This document shows, in pieces, positions 43,630 to 53,562 of a stretch of DNA of 64,000 nucleotides; the stretch's first letter is position 1, and each line of letters opens with the position of its first letter. The notes under the pieces are model-generated. The model worked only from the letters and a program-made list of their open reading frames with translations. It was not told the DNA's origin and made no database searches. The translations under genes and the position numbers were made by a program. The DNA is from Streptomyces sp. FIT100 (lineage in GTDB: Bacteria; Actinomycetota; Actinomycetes; Streptomycetales; Streptomycetaceae): assembly GCF_024584805.1 (NCBI RefSeq), contig NZ_CP075715.1, forward strand, positions 3,034,026-3,098,025, written 5' to 3'.

Positions 43630-44707
43630 CGAAGCTGATGGGCTCCCCCTCGCGCCCGGCCTGCCCCGCGCTGTACGACACGGCGTGCGCGGTACGGCCC
43701 GCCGGATCGGTGAGCGTGATCGTGCCGCCCCGGTTGCCCAGCTGGAAACCGTCGCGTGCGGCGACCGTGACGCGGGCGTCCGGCTCGATGCGCTGGGCGG
43801 GGAGGGACAGTCGTCGGCCGTTCCGGTCGGAGAGGTGCCAGCCGTCGAGATCGACCGCGTCCGCCGAGGCGTTGAACAGCTCGACCGTCTCGGCCTCGGG
43901 CGCGCCGCCGTCGGGGTTGACCATCGCCGACACGATCCGCACGGACTCCCCGGCGCCGTCACCCGGCGGCTCGGGCCGGTCCGGCTCACCCGGCCGGTCC
44001 GGCTCGCCGGGCTGCCCCGGCTCCTGCGGGTCGGTCGGACGCTCCGGCGGAGCCGCCAGGGCGTGCCCGGTGGTGTCGTCGGTCTGCCACGCCTGCGACT
44101 GGAAGGCGAGGAAGACGGCCACCCAGCGGGACTCGGCCGGCAGATGGATGAACAGCCCGCCGTCCTGCCACACCCCGTCCTGGGACCTGAACCGCTCGCT
44201 GTTCCCCTGGTTCATGTGCACGTCGTGCACGCCGTTCCCCGGCCGGAAGCCGAAGATCTTGTCCTGGGTGCCCTCGGGCCCCCAGCGCTCGCCGAACACG
44301 TAGAGCGCCGCCGTCTCGTCCTCGATCGCCTGCTGGACGTGGCTGTCGAGAAGGTCGGCCAGATCGTTGCCCGCACCGGGGAGGTCCGGCGGCAGCGGCC
44401 GCATCGACGCCGAGTCGACGAGCCCGCCCCGGACGTAGTCGAGGGCGCCTTCCCCCTCCCGCGACTCCAGCCGCGACCAGCCGCTCCCCGCCGCCGGAAG
44501 CAGCTCCGTCACCGGGTGGCGCAGATCCTCGTCCACGAAGTAGAGAAGCTCCGAAGGAGACTCCTGCGACTTGACGTTGACGGCGGCCCGGTAGTCGGTG
44601 CCGGCGTCGTCGACGAGATGGATCTGGTAGTGGGGCGTGTCGTCGGCGCCCTCACGCCGGCGCGCGACGGCCCTGGCGGCCAGCACACCGTATTCCTTCA
44701 GCGGCAT
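43622..44707 (-). CDS. DUF2278 (YukJ-like) protein with a lamin-tail domain
   Basis: The 361-residue protein starts at an ATG with a GAGGATG site. Residues 1-220 match the YukJ/DUF2278 pattern (PLKEYGVLAARAV, YQIHLVDDAGTDYRAAVNVKSQ, ALYVFGERWGPE, GVHDVHMNQGN, WVAVFLAFQSQAWQTDD). A Pro/Glu/Asp linker (EPGQPGEPDRPGEPDRP) follows. Residues about 258-358 form a lamin-tail domain (VNPDGGAPEAETVELFNASADAVDLDGWHLSDRNG). The combination suggests binding or nuclease activity on extracellular or nucleic-acid targets, but neither is proven. No signal peptide is visible. Confidence 0.75.
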   Translation of the reverse strand: MPLKEYGVLAARAVARRREGADDTPHYQIHLVDDAGTDYRAAVNVKSQESPSELLYFVDEDLRHPVTELLPAAGSGWSRLESREGEGALDYVRGGLVDSASMRPLPPDLPGAGNDLADLLDSHVQQAIEDETAALYVFGERWGPEGTQDKIFGFRPGNGVHDVHMNQGNSERFRSQDGVWQDGGLFIHLPAESRWVAVFLAFQSQAWQTDDTTGHALAAPPERPTDPQEPGQPGEPDRPGEPDRPEPPGDGAGESVRIVSAMVNPDGGAPEAETVELFNASADAVDLDGWHLSDRNGRRLSLPAQRIEPDARVTVAARDGFQLGNRGGTITLTDPAGRTAHAVSYSAGQAGREGEPISFDA

Positions 44708-44930
44708 TCTTCATCCTCAACTTCGCGACGGGACAGCCTTGTTGCCGCCGCCCGCGAGATGCGGGCGGCAACCCGACGGGAGTACATCGTCGGCGCCGCC
44801 GCGCCTCCAGGCCGACACGCATCCGATCAGATGAAATCCACATGCCAGATGTGTCGAGGAAAGGTGAGGGGGCCGCATGCGGTCGCCTTCGACCGCCTTC
44901 GACCGCGGGGCAGGGCCCCGCCCGCCCTGA

Positions 44931-45692
44931 TCAGCGGACGCCGCTCAGGTACACGCCCCAGAGCGCCGCGTACGGGACGACGATCAGCGCGGCCGAGCCC
45001 AGCCAGGTCCTCAGCGGGCGACCGGGGGCGAGCGGCAGTGCGCCGTTGACCAGCACCATCAGGGCCAGGACGAAGGCGCCCGACAGCGCCAGGGCCACCA
45101 TCACCGGGCCGGCGTGGTCGAGCGTGTGGTAGTTGCAGTTCGTCGCCACCGCGATGTCGCCGGCATCACGGCAGTCCATCGGCAGATACTTGGTGAGCAG
45201 CCATTGGGCGCAGTACAGCGGGACGATCGCCGGCACACCCACCAGCAGGTTCACCAGGCCGGGGACCCACGGTGGACGCCGCGGTCCATCACCGCTCGCC
45301 GGTGCCTCGTCAGGCACCTGTTCGGCGAGTGCCGTGCGCATACTTCCGCTCTGCGGTCCGTGTCCGGCGGTGACGCCTTCCACGACGTTCTTGAGCGTCG
45401 CCAGGATCGCGAAGACCACGGTCATCACGACAGCGGCGATGAACAGGAAGTCGAGCCACCAGACGTTCTCGCCGACGACCGTGCCGTCAGCGGATACGCA
45501 CGCGACTTCCGGCGGAAAGCTGCTTCTGCGCACCTGGTCGCAGAAGTTCGGCAGGTCGTCGTTGACCATGTACGCCCTTGCCCAGCTCAGCGACCAGGCG
45601 AGGGAGGCGGCGAACAGCGATGCGAAGAAGGCGCCCCACAAGCGGTTCCGGCGCGCCGGCAACAGATGCGCGTTCGAGGTGGGTGCGGTCAT
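44931..45692 (-). CDS. Multi-pass membrane protein of unknown function
   Basis: The 253-residue protein (start ATG 45692) has about five hydrophobic helices: LWGAFFASLFAASLAWSLSW, WWLDFLFIAAVVMTVVFAILATL, LVNLLVGVPAIVPLYCAQWLL, VMVALALSGAFVLALMVLVNGALPL and WLGSAALIVVPYAALWGVYL. Cys in FCDQVRR, VACVSAD, MDCRD and TNCNYHT could form disulfides in outer loops. I recognise no family. The reading frame stays open upstream through the small protein gene at 45769-46100, but that join looks artificial because of a G-tract frameshift. Confidence 0.65.
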   Translation of the reverse strand: MTAPTSNAHLLPARRNRLWGAFFASLFAASLAWSLSWARAYMVNDDLPNFCDQVRRSSFPPEVACVSADGTVVGENVWWLDFLFIAAVVMTVVFAILATLKNVVEGVTAGHGPQSGSMRTALAEQVPDEAPASGDGPRRPPWVPGLVNLLVGVPAIVPLYCAQWLLTKYLPMDCRDAGDIAVATNCNYHTLDHAGPVMVALALSGAFVLALMVLVNGALPLAPGRPLRTWLGSAALIVVPYAALWGVYLSGVR

Positions 45693-45768
45693 GAGCGCGG
45701 AGCGTACCCGGTCCGAGGTGCCGTTCGGCTCCGGGTAGCGCCGAGCAGCCCCTCCCCGGCCCCCAGCC

Positions 45769-46100
45769 TCACCGCAGGCGACGCAGCAGCCGCCGAAGCC
45801 CTCCCCGCCCGCGGCGAGTTCGCGGGGCCGCGGCCGGGGGGGGCGCCCGGTCGCGGTGGTGCCGGGGTGCCAGTGGTCGTCCGGTGAGAGCAGCGGTGCC
45901 TTGCGGTCCTGTTGGGCCTGGATCTCGTAGGAGGACTCGTGGGCGGTCACGCGAAAGACCTCGTCGTACGAGGCCATGGCCGCGCGGACGGCCGCGCCGG
46001 CGGTGCCGCGGCGGCGGACGCGGGAGGCCGGCCACGCGAAGCAGCCCAGGACCGCGGCGAGGGCGCCGGCGAGCATGAGGAGCGGGAGGTATTCGCGCAT
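45769..46100 (-). CDS. Small membrane protein, apparently frameshifted
   Basis: The N-terminal 85 codons from the ATG at 46100 encode a membrane helix (YLPLLMLAGALAAVLGCFAW), then a basic and a helical region ending near SPDDHW. In the family as I remember it, the protein ends soon after in an Arg-rich tail. Here that tail (RGRGGLRRLLRRLR) is present only in another frame, which ends at 45769. An 8-base G tract at 45836-45843 lies at the transition, and one more base there would join the halves into about 110 residues. Without it the frame runs on into the next gene. This could be a true indel, a phase-variable tract, or a sequencing error. Confidence 0.5.
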
Positions 46101-46202
46101 GGGGGAGCCTACGCGCGGGGTTCCCCCACCGGGCGTCGCCGGCCTGTCGCACCCGCTCGCCGAGCCGGCGGGTCCGGAGCCGGTGCGCCCCGGCGGCAGA
46201 CG

Positions 46203-46530
46203 GCGGCCATCGGTGCAGCGCTGGGCCGGCCGGTGCGGTTCGTGGAGCAGAGCCGGGCGCGGGCGCGGTTGGTGCGGTTCGTGCCGGACCGCGTGGCGGA
46301 CGACACGCTCGACGTCCTCGGGAGGCCGTCGTGGGCGCGCCAGAGCCGGGAGCGGGGGCGGGGAGCGGGACGAGCGGGAGCGACGGCAGCGGGAGCGGCA
46401 GGAGCGGCGAGGGCGAACGGTCCGCGACGCGACACCGGCGGGCGGCGGGTGAGCCCCGGCATCGAACGGGGCCTGGGCCGCCCGCCCCGGACCTTCGCCG
46501 AGTGGGCGGCGCGCACCGCCGGTGCGTTCA
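46203..46530 (+). pseudogene. C-terminal remnant of an NmrA-like NAD(P)-binding protein
   Basis: The plus strand encodes AAIGAALGRPVRFVEQSRARARLVRFVPDRVADDTLDVLG and, after a low-complexity insert, [24 protein letters not shown]. Both are the characteristic end of actinobacterial NmrA-type SDR proteins. The N-terminal NAD-binding half is missing, no start or ribosome site is visible, the insert (about 46332-46451) is rich in Arg/Gly/Ala, and the frame overlaps the end of hutI. It is therefore a decayed gene fragment. The 102 bp upstream (46101-46202) hold nothing else I can support. Confidence 0.6.
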
Positions 46531-47718
46531 GCCGGCCGACCTGGTTCCCTCGGCCACCTGAACGCCCCGCCGCCACACGGCGGAGACGAGCGGCACCCCG
46601 GGCCGGTACGCCAGGTGGACGTGTGACGGGGCGTCGAGGAGGGCCAGGTCGGCGCGGGCGCCGGGGGTGAGGCGGCCGATGTCCGTGCGCCGGAGGGCTG
46701 CCGCGCCGCCCGCCGTCGCGGACCAGAGGGCCTCGTCCGGGGTCATGCCCATGTCCCGTACGGCGAGCGCGATGCAGAACGCCATCGAGGAGGTGAAGGA
46801 CGAACCCGGGTTGCAGTCGGTCGAGAGCGCGACGGTCACGCCCGCGTCGAGCAGCCGGCGCGCGTCCGGCCACTCGGCGCGGGTGGAGAACTCGGCGCCG
46901 GGCAGGAGCGTCGCCACCGTGTTGCCGCTCGCGAGGGCGTCGACGTCTTCGGCGGTGAGGTGGGTGCAGTGGTCGGCGCTGGCCGCGTCGAGTTCGACGG
47001 CGAGCTGGACCCCGGGGCCGTACGACAGCTGGTTGGCGTGGACGCGCGGGGTGAGCCCCTTCGCCTTGCCCGCGGTGAGGATCGCGCGGGCCTGGTCGCC
47101 GTCGAAGGCGCCCTTCTCGCAGAAGACGTCGACCCAGCGGGCGTACGGCGCGCAGGCGTCGAGCATCTCGCCGGTGACGAGGGCGACGTAGGCCGCCGGG
47201 TCGGCGGCGTAGTCCGGGGACACGACATGGGCGCCGAGGTACGTCACCTCGTCGGTGTGGCGTGCGGCGATGCGGAGGGCGCGGGCCTCGTCCTCGACGG
47301 TGAGCCCGTAGCCGGACTTGGTCTCGAACGTCGTCGTGCCCTGGCGCAGCGCCTCGGCGAGATAGCGGGTGAGGTTGGCTTCGAGCTCGGCGTCGGTGGC
47401 GGCGCGGGTCGCGGCGACGGTGGTGCGGATGCCCCCGGCGGAGTAGGCGCGTCCGGACATGCGGGCGTTGAACTCGGCGGTGCGGTCGCCCGCGAAGACG
47501 AGGTGGGAGTGGGAGTCGACGAAGCCGGGGACGGCGGCGCGGCCGGCCGCGTCGTACGCCGTGTCGGCGGCGGGGGCGTGGGCGGCGGGACCGACCCAGG
47601 CGACGGTGCCGCCGTCCATGACGACGGCCGCGTCCTGGATCAGGCCGAGCGGGCCCTCGCCCGCGGCGGGATCGTTGGTGACGAGGGTGGCGATGTTGGT
47701 GACGAGGGTGGTGGTCAT
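46528..47718 (-). CDS. hutI: Imidazolonepropionase
   Basis: The 396-residue amidohydrolase opens 4-imidazolone-5-propanoate to N-formimidoyl-glutamate. [14 protein letters not shown] holds the first metal His-x-His, TKSGYGL the substrate Gly/Tyr and VHANQLS and ADHCTHL the other His ligands, with [10 protein letters not shown] carrying the catalytic Asp. The ATG at 47718 has GGAGAGGAA upstream. It is the last gene of the hutU-M20-hutF-hutI operon, 47 bp after hutF. Its 3' end overlaps the NmrA remnant by 3 bp. Confidence 0.93.
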   Translation of the reverse strand: MTTTLVTNIATLVTNDPAAGEGPLGLIQDAAVVMDGGTVAWVGPAAHAPAADTAYDAAGRAAVPGFVDSHSHLVFAGDRTAEFNARMSGRAYSAGGIRTTVAATRAATDAELEANLTRYLAEALRQGTTTFETKSGYGLTVEDEARALRIAARHTDEVTYLGAHVVSPDYAADPAAYVALVTGEMLDACAPYARWVDVFCEKGAFDGDQARAILTAGKAKGLTPRVHANQLSYGPGVQLAVELDAASADHCTHLTAEDVDALASGNTVATLLPGAEFSTRAEWPDARRLLDAGVTVALSTDCNPGSSFTSSMAFCIALAVRDMGMTPDEALWSATAGGAAALRRTDIGRLTPGARADLALLDAPSHVHLAYRPGVPLVSAVWRRGVQVAEGTRSAG

Positions 47719-47765
47719 GGGTTCCTCTCCGTGGGGGCGCCGGGCCGGCGGGTCGGGCGGCGGCG

Positions 47766-49124
47766 TCAGGACCGCAGCGCCGCGATGGACTCCGCCAGTG
47801 CCGACGGGACGTCCGGGACCAGGGCGTGGGCGCCGTCCCATACCACGTGGCGGCCCGCCACCACCGTGTGGCGGATGTCCGCCGGCGTCGCCGCGAAGAC
47901 CGCCGTCTCGGCGCCGAGCCTCGGCACCGGGCCCGCCGTCCGTACGGAGTCGAGGGCGACGGTCGTGAAGTCGGCGAGCGCGCCCGCCTCCAGGCGGCCC
48001 GCGTCGGACCAGCCGAGCGCCGCGTGCCCGTCCTCGGTCGCCGCGCGCAGCAGCGCCGCCGCGGTCCAGTGGCCGCGGGTGCGGGAGCGCAGGCGCTCGT
48101 TGAGTTCCATGGCCCGCGCCTCCTCCAGGAGGTCGATGACCGCGTGGCTGTCGCTGCCCAGCGAGAGCGGGGAGCCCGCCTGCTGGAGCGGGAGCGCGGG
48201 GCCGATTCCGTCGGCCAGGTCCCGCTCGGTGGTCGGGCACATGCACGTACCCGTACCGCTGCCGCCGAGCAGCGCGATGTCCTCGTCCGTCAGATGGGTG
48301 TTGTGGACACCCGTCGTGTGCCGGCCCAGCACTCCGTGGTCGGCGAGCAGCCGCGCCGGGGTGCAGCCGTATGCGGCGAGGCAGGCGTCGTTCTCGGCGG
48401 TCTGCTCGGAGAGATGGACGTGGAGGGGTGCCTCACGGGAGGCCGCCCACGAGGCGACCGTCGACAGCTGCGCGGCCGGAACGGCCCGTACGGAGTGGAT
48501 CGCCGCCCCGATCCGTACGAGTTCGCCGTCCTTCAGGAGCGACGCCCGCTCCGCCCACGCCTCCGCCGTGCCGTCGGAGAAGCGGAGCTGGTGCGCGGTC
48601 GGGGGCTCCCCGCTGTGCTTGTCCCTGATGGCGGCCGCCAGATACACCGTGTCGAGCAGCGTGATCCGGATGCCCGCGTCGCCGGCCGCCGCGATCAGCG
48701 CCTCGCCCATGGCGTTCGGGTCGGCGTAGGGCGTGCCGTCCGGCGCATGGTGCACGTAGTGGAACTCGCCCACCGCCGTGACCCCGGCCAGCGCCATCTC
48801 CGCGTACACCGCCCGCGCCAGTGCGTGGTACGACTCCGGCGTCAGCCGCGCGGCGACCCGGTACATGAACTCCCGCCAGGTCCAGAAGGTCCCCGACCCG
48901 ACCTGGACGAGGCCGCGCAGGGCCCGGTGGAAGGCGTGCGAGTGGGCGTTCGCCAGGCCGGGGAGCGTCAGGCCGCGCAGGATCACGGCGCCCGGCGGCG
49001 GGGCCTCCGCCTCCGCCCCGGTCCGTACGGCCGCGATCCGTCCTTCGCGCACGTCGAGCACCACGCCGGGCTCGACGTGCGTGCCCAGCCAGGCGTGTTC
49101 CAGCCAGTACGTCGTCACCTGCAC
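47766..49124 (-). CDS. hutF: Formimidoylglutamate deiminase
   Basis: The 452-residue enzyme hydrolyses N-formimidoyl-glutamate to N-formyl-glutamate and ammonia (the five-step branch of histidine catabolism). Metal ligands are in [37 protein letters not shown] and [11 protein letters not shown], the last with the catalytic Asp. The start ATG lies within the 3' end of the M20 gene (10-bp overlap), which implies coupling. Because it makes formyl-glutamate, a deformylase is needed next, and none of the usual HutG type is in this operon. Confidence 0.92.
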   Translation of the reverse strand: MQVTTYWLEHAWLGTHVEPGVVLDVREGRIAAVRTGAEAEAPPPGAVILRGLTLPGLANAHSHAFHRALRGLVQVGSGTFWTWREFMYRVAARLTPESYHALARAVYAEMALAGVTAVGEFHYVHHAPDGTPYADPNAMGEALIAAAGDAGIRITLLDTVYLAAAIRDKHSGEPPTAHQLRFSDGTAEAWAERASLLKDGELVRIGAAIHSVRAVPAAQLSTVASWAASREAPLHVHLSEQTAENDACLAAYGCTPARLLADHGVLGRHTTGVHNTHLTDEDIALLGGSGTGTCMCPTTERDLADGIGPALPLQQAGSPLSLGSDSHAVIDLLEEARAMELNERLRSRTRGHWTAAALLRAATEDGHAALGWSDAGRLEAGALADFTTVALDSVRTAGPVPRLGAETAVFAATPADIRHTVVAGRHVVWDGAHALVPDVPSALAESIAALRS

Positions 49125-50428
49125 GCCAGTCCCTCCAGTACGTCGGCGAGCGCGAGGACCCCGGCGACGCAGTCGTCCTCCGCCGCGTACTCGGCCGGGG
49201 AGTGCGAGACCCCCGTCGGGTTCCGTACGAACAGCATGGCGGTCGGGACGGAGCCGGACAGGATTCCGGCGTCGTGTCCCGCGCCCGTGCCGAGCACCGG
49301 GACCCGCCCGCCGAGCAGCCGGCCGAGCTCGTCGCGCAGCGCGTGCTCGAACTCGACGACCGGTGTGAACGACTCCCGTACGACCGCGAGGTCCACGCCG
49401 TCCCGCTGCGCGCGGTCCTTCGCGGCCTGCTCGATCGCGGCGACGACCGTGTCGAGGGTGGCCTGGTCGGCGGCGCGGGAGTCGAGCCAGCCGCGGACGA
49501 GGGACGGGATGGCGTTGACGCCGTTCGGCTCGACGGAGATCTTGCCGAAGGTCGCGACCGCACCCGCGAGTTCCGCCTCGCGGCGGGCGGCGAGGACGGT
49601 CTCGGCGTACGTCAGCATCGGGTCGCGGCGGTCGGCGAGGCGGGTCGTGCCGGCGTGGTTGGCCTCGCCGCGGAAGTCGAACCGCCAGCGGCCGTGCGGC
49701 CAGATGGCGCTCGCGATGCCGACGGGGTCGCCGGACAGGTCGAGGGCCCGCCCCTGTTCGACGTGGAGTTCGACGAACGCGCCGATGCGGGCGAGGCGTT
49801 CGGGGTCGGGGCCGATGGCGTCCGGGTCGTAACCGGCCGCCTCCATGGCCTGGGGGAGGCTCACGCCGTCCCCGTCCCGGAGTCCGTACGCCTGGGCCTT
49901 GGTCAGCTGCCCGGCGGTGAGGCGGGAGCCGACGCAGGCGAGGCCGAACCGGGCGCCCTCCTCGTCACCGAAGTTGGTGACGGCCACGGGCCTGGCGAAC
50001 TCCGCTCCCCTGCGGCGTAGTTCGTCGAGCGCGGCGAAGGAGGACACGACGCCGAGGGGGCCGTCGAAGGCGCCGCCGTCGGGGACGGAGTCCAGGTGGG
50101 ATCCGGTGACGACGGCGTCCCCCGCGGTGGGGTCGCCGAGCCAGGCCCACTGGTTGCCGTTGCGGTCGGTCTCGTAGGTCAGGCCGCGGGCCTCGGCCTG
50201 CTCCTGGAACCAGGTGCGGCAGTCGGCATCGGCTCCGGTCCAGGCGAAGCGGCGGTAGCCGCCGGTGTCCGCATGGCGCCCGACGGGCCGGAGCTCGGCC
50301 CACATCCGGTGGAAGGACGCGCCTGCCGCGGCCGGAGCGCCCGGTGCGTGGGCGGGTGCGGGCCGGTGAGCGGGCGCTGCCCCGGCAGCCGGGGCGCGGC
50401 CCGGACCGGGGCCGCCGGAGGCGGTCAC
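49115..50428 (-). CDS. M20 amidohydrolase (allantoate/carbamoyl-amino-acid type) in the hut operon
   Basis: The 437-residue Zn peptidase-fold protein has [19 protein letters not shown] and [11 protein letters not shown] as metal motifs, [21 protein letters not shown] (lid domain) and [10 protein letters not shown]. It starts at a GTG in a GTGA overlap with hutU, after an Ala/Pro-rich N-terminus. The family hydrolyses allantoate, ureidoglycolate or N-carbamoyl amino acids. Its position between hutU and hutF, and the lack of hutG, suggest that it acts as the N-formyl-glutamate amidohydrolase. That is an inference from context. Confidence 0.85.
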   Translation of the reverse strand: MTASGGPGPGRAPAAGAAPAHRPAPAHAPGAPAAAGASFHRMWAELRPVGRHADTGGYRRFAWTGADADCRTWFQEQAEARGLTYETDRNGNQWAWLGDPTAGDAVVTGSHLDSVPDGGAFDGPLGVVSSFAALDELRRRGAEFARPVAVTNFGDEEGARFGLACVGSRLTAGQLTKAQAYGLRDGDGVSLPQAMEAAGYDPDAIGPDPERLARIGAFVELHVEQGRALDLSGDPVGIASAIWPHGRWRFDFRGEANHAGTTRLADRRDPMLTYAETVLAARREAELAGAVATFGKISVEPNGVNAIPSLVRGWLDSRAADQATLDTVVAAIEQAAKDRAQRDGVDLAVVRESFTPVVEFEHALRDELGRLLGGRVPVLGTGAGHDAGILSGSVPTAMLFVRNPTGVSHSPAEYAAEDDCVAGVLALADVLEGLACR

Positions 50429-52083
50429 GACTCCTCCCGCATCGGGATGCGGACGTCCCGCTCCCGGGCGACCTCGTCCGCGATGTCGTAGCCCGCGTCG
50501 ACGTGGCGGATCACGCCCATACCGGGGTCGTTCGTCAGTACGCGGCGGATCTTCTCGCCGGCCAGGGGCGTGCCGTCGGCCACCGTCACCTGGCCCGCGT
50601 GGATCGAGCGGCCCATGCCGACGCCTCCGCCGTGGTGGATCGACACCCACGACGCGCCGGATGCCACGTTCACCATCGCGTTGAGCAGCGGCCAGTCGGC
50701 GATGGCGTCCGAGCCGTCGAGCATCGCCTCGGTCTCGCGGTAGGGGGAGGCGACCGATCCGCAGTCGAGGTGGTCGCGGCCGATGGCCAGCGGCGCCGCG
50801 AGCTCGCCGCCCGCCACCATGTCGTTGAAGCGCTCGCCCGCGCGGTCGCGCTCGCCGTAGCCGAGCCAGCAGATGCGCGCGGGGAGGCCCTGGAAGTGGA
50901 CGCGCTCGCCGGCCATCTTGATCCAGCGGGCCAGGGACTCGTTCTCCGGGAAGAGGTCGAGCATCGCGCGGTCGGTCTTCGCGATGTCGGCGGGGTCGCC
51001 GGAGAGCGCCGCCCACCGGAAGGGGCCCTTGCCCTCGCAGAAGAGGGGCCGGATGTAGGCGGGCACGAAGCCGGGGAACGCGAACGCCCGGTCGTAGCCG
51101 GCCAGCTGCGCCTCTCCACGGATGGAGTTGCCGTAGTCGAAGACCTCGGCGCCCGCGTCCATGAAGCCGACCATCGCCTCGACGTGCCTGGCCATCGACT
51201 CGCGCGCGCGGGTGGTGAAACCGGCCGGGTCCTTCGCCGCGTACGACGCCATGTCGTCGAAGTCGACGCCCACCGGCAGGTACGACAGCGGGTCGTGGGC
51301 CGAGGTCTGGTCGGTCACGATGTCGATCGGGGCGCTCTCGGCGAGCATCCGCGGGAGCAGTTCGGCGGCGTTGCCGAGCAGGCCGATGGAGAGCGGCTTG
51401 CGCTGGTCGCGGGCCTCGGTGGCGAGCTGGAGGGCATGCTCCAGGCTGTCGGCCCGCACGTCCAGGTACCGGTGCTCGATACGGCGCTCGATCGCGCGCG
51501 GATCGCAGTCGATACAGATCGCGACGCCGTCGTTCATGGTGACGGCGAGCGGCTGGGCGCCGCCCATTCCGCCCAGACCGGCGGTCAGCGTGATCGTCCC
51601 GGCCAGTGTCCCGTTGAACTTCTTGGCCGCGACCGCCGCGAAGGTCTCGTAGGTGCCCTGGAGGATGCCCTGCGTACCGATGTAGATCCAGGAGCCGGCG
51701 GTCATCTGGCCGTACATGGTGAGCCCGAGGGCCTCCAGGCGCCGGAACTCCTCCCAGTTGGCCCAGTCGCCGACCAGGTTGGAGTTGGCGATGAGCACGC
51801 GCGGCGCCCACTCGTGGGTCTGCATGACGCCGACCGGGCGGCCGGACTGGACGAGCATCGTCTCGTCCTGCTTCAGCGTCCGCAGCGTGCGCACCATGGC
51901 GTCGAAGGAGCGCCAGTCGCGCGCCGCCTTGCCCGTGCCGCCGTAGACGACGAGCTTGTCGGGGTGCTCGGCGACCTCCGGGTCGAGGTTGTTCTGGAGC
52001 ATGCGCAGCGCGGCTTCCTGCTGCCAGCCGAGGGCGTTCAGTCCCGTGCCACGCGGTGCCCGTACCGGGCGGGGTCCAGACAT
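50425..52083 (-). CDS. hutU: Urocanate hydratase
   Basis: The 552-residue NAD-dependent enzyme shows the HutU pattern: [47 protein letters not shown] (NAD binding), [33 protein letters not shown] and [13 protein letters not shown]. It hydrates urocanate to imidazolonepropionate. It is the first gene of the leftward operon, with palindromes just upstream. Its length is normal for the family, and the catalytic Cys in LFCEG is present. Confidence 0.95.
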   Translation of the reverse strand: MSGPRPVRAPRGTGLNALGWQQEAALRMLQNNLDPEVAEHPDKLVVYGGTGKAARDWRSFDAMVRTLRTLKQDETMLVQSGRPVGVMQTHEWAPRVLIANSNLVGDWANWEEFRRLEALGLTMYGQMTAGSWIYIGTQGILQGTYETFAAVAAKKFNGTLAGTITLTAGLGGMGGAQPLAVTMNDGVAICIDCDPRAIERRIEHRYLDVRADSLEHALQLATEARDQRKPLSIGLLGNAAELLPRMLAESAPIDIVTDQTSAHDPLSYLPVGVDFDDMASYAAKDPAGFTTRARESMARHVEAMVGFMDAGAEVFDYGNSIRGEAQLAGYDRAFAFPGFVPAYIRPLFCEGKGPFRWAALSGDPADIAKTDRAMLDLFPENESLARWIKMAGERVHFQGLPARICWLGYGERDRAGERFNDMVAGGELAAPLAIGRDHLDCGSVASPYRETEAMLDGSDAIADWPLLNAMVNVASGASWVSIHHGGGVGMGRSIHAGQVTVADGTPLAGEKIRRVLTNDPGMGVIRHVDAGYDIADEVARERDVRIPMREES

Positions 52084-52100
52084 GCCGATGCCTCCTCGCG

Positions 52101-52150
52101 ACGTTGAATCATCTATTCACATCCTGTCGTGTTGAATAATTTCAGTCAAC
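52101..52150. promoter_or_regulatory. AT-rich palindromes between hutU and the decarboxylase-like gene
   Basis: TGAAT-n5-ATTCA (52105-52119), TGAA-TAAT-TTCA (52133-52144) and the larger GTTGA-n10-TCAAC (52131-52150) lie in the 105 bp between divergent start codons. They are the probable operator and promoter region of the hut operon. Histidine-utilisation repressors of the GntR type bind such sites. Confidence 0.6.
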
Positions 52151-52188
52151 ATCTGCACGGCGGCGCCGTGGGTGATTGGCTTGACTGC

Positions 52189-53526
52189 ATGGCTCCAGAC
52201 GCCTCGAACCGCACACTTCCGGACCGCCGCGACCAGGCCGTGGGCGCCGCCGTGGAGCAAGGGCTGCTCACGGAGGCCGAACCCGTCACCGCCCTCCTCG
52301 ACATCGACGGCATACGGGCCTCGGCCGCCGCCCTCACGGCCGCCTTCCGCGAGGTCACCGACGCCCCCGTGCTGCACGCCTTCGCCGTGAAGGCCGCCCC
52401 GCTGGTGCCGGTGCTCCGGCTGCTGGACAGCGAGGGCATCGGCGCGGAGGTCGCCAGCCCGGGTGAGCTGGCACTGGCCCGCGCCGCGGGCGTACCGCCC
52501 GAGCGGACCGTGCTCGACTCCCCCGCCAAGACGCACGCCGAACTGCGCGAGGCCCTCGGCCTCGGCATCGCCGTCAACGCCGACAACCCGCAGGAGCTGG
52601 AGCGGATCGACGCCCTGGTCGAGGCGGGGGCCGCCGGGCGCTCACAGCTCGGCCTGCGGGTCAACGCCCAGATCGGCGCGGGCGCGATCGGGGCGCTGTC
52701 CACGGCCACGGAGACCTCCAAGTTCGGGGTCGCGCTGCGCGACGAGGGCGCCCGCGAGCGCGTCGTCCGGGCGTTCCTCGACCGGCCGTGGCTGACCCGG
52801 CTGCACACCCACTCGGGCTCGCAGGGGCTGGCACCGGAGTTCATGGCCGGCGGCGTACGGGCCGTGTACGAGCTCGCCGAGGAGATCAACGCGGCCGCGC
52901 GGCGCCGGCAGATCGACACCATCGACATCGGCGGCGGACTGCCCGTCAACTTCACCTCCGACGAGGAGACCCCCACCTTCGCCGACTACGCCCGGCTGCT
53001 GCGCCGGGAGGTGCCGGGCCTCTTCGACGGGCGGTACGGCCTGGTCACCGAGTTCGGCCGGGCGCTCCTCGCCAAGCACGGCACGGTCCTCGCGCGGGTC
53101 GAGTACGCCAAGTCGGCGGGCGGGCGGCCCATCGCGGTCACCCATGCGGGCGTGCAGGTCGCCACCCGCACCGTCTACGACCCCGGCTCGTGGCCGGTCC
53201 GGATCACCGCGTACGACGCCAAGGGCCGCCCGAAGGCGGGCCCCGACGTCGTGCAGGACATCGCCGGCCCGGCCTGCTTCTCGGGAGACCTGCTCGCCGC
53301 CGCCCGGCCGCTGCCGCTCCTTGAGCAGGGTGACGTGATCGCGGTCCTGGACACCGGCGCGTACTACTTCACCAGCCACTACGCGTACAACAGCCTGGTG
53401 CGCCCCGCCGTCCACGGCTTCCGCGACGGCCAGGACGGCGTCGCCTTCACCGCCGTACGGGAGGCGCAGACCATGGCCGCGATCGTCGCCGAGTCGGGCG
53501 GCGATCGCCCCGATGCGCTGCTGTAG
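52189..53526 (+). CDS. Diaminopimelate decarboxylase-like PLP enzyme
   Basis: The 445-residue protein belongs to fold-type III decarboxylases: HAFAVKAAP holds the PLP Lys (K68), HTHSGSQG the PLP-stacking His, DIGGGLPVNF the phosphate-binding loop and ACFSGD the inter-subunit Cys. The substrate-specificity loop differs from true LysA (no clear SER motif), so it could decarboxylate another diamino acid. I see no good ribosome site before the ATG at 52189; a GTG at 52168 is in frame. Divergent from hutU, it may be under the same control. Confidence 0.78.
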   Translation: MAPDASNRTLPDRRDQAVGAAVEQGLLTEAEPVTALLDIDGIRASAAALTAAFREVTDAPVLHAFAVKAAPLVPVLRLLDSEGIGAEVASPGELALARAAGVPPERTVLDSPAKTHAELREALGLGIAVNADNPQELERIDALVEAGAAGRSQLGLRVNAQIGAGAIGALSTATETSKFGVALRDEGARERVVRAFLDRPWLTRLHTHSGSQGLAPEFMAGGVRAVYELAEEINAAARRRQIDTIDIGGGLPVNFTSDEETPTFADYARLLRREVPGLFDGRYGLVTEFGRALLAKHGTVLARVEYAKSAGGRPIAVTHAGVQVATRTVYDPGSWPVRITAYDAKGRPKAGPDVVQDIAGPACFSGDLLAAARPLPLLEQGDVIAVLDTGAYYFTSHYAYNSLVRPAVHGFRDGQDGVAFTAVREAQTMAAIVAESGGDRPDALL

Positions 53527-53562
53527 CGGGCGACTGTCGTACCCCGGTGGTTGCATGGAGCC

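Noticed and set aside
44931..46100. A single 389-residue protein joining the small membrane protein and the downstream membrane protein
   Set aside because: The joining segment looks like non-coding DNA read in frame, the expected tail is in another frame, and a G8 tract explains the shift.
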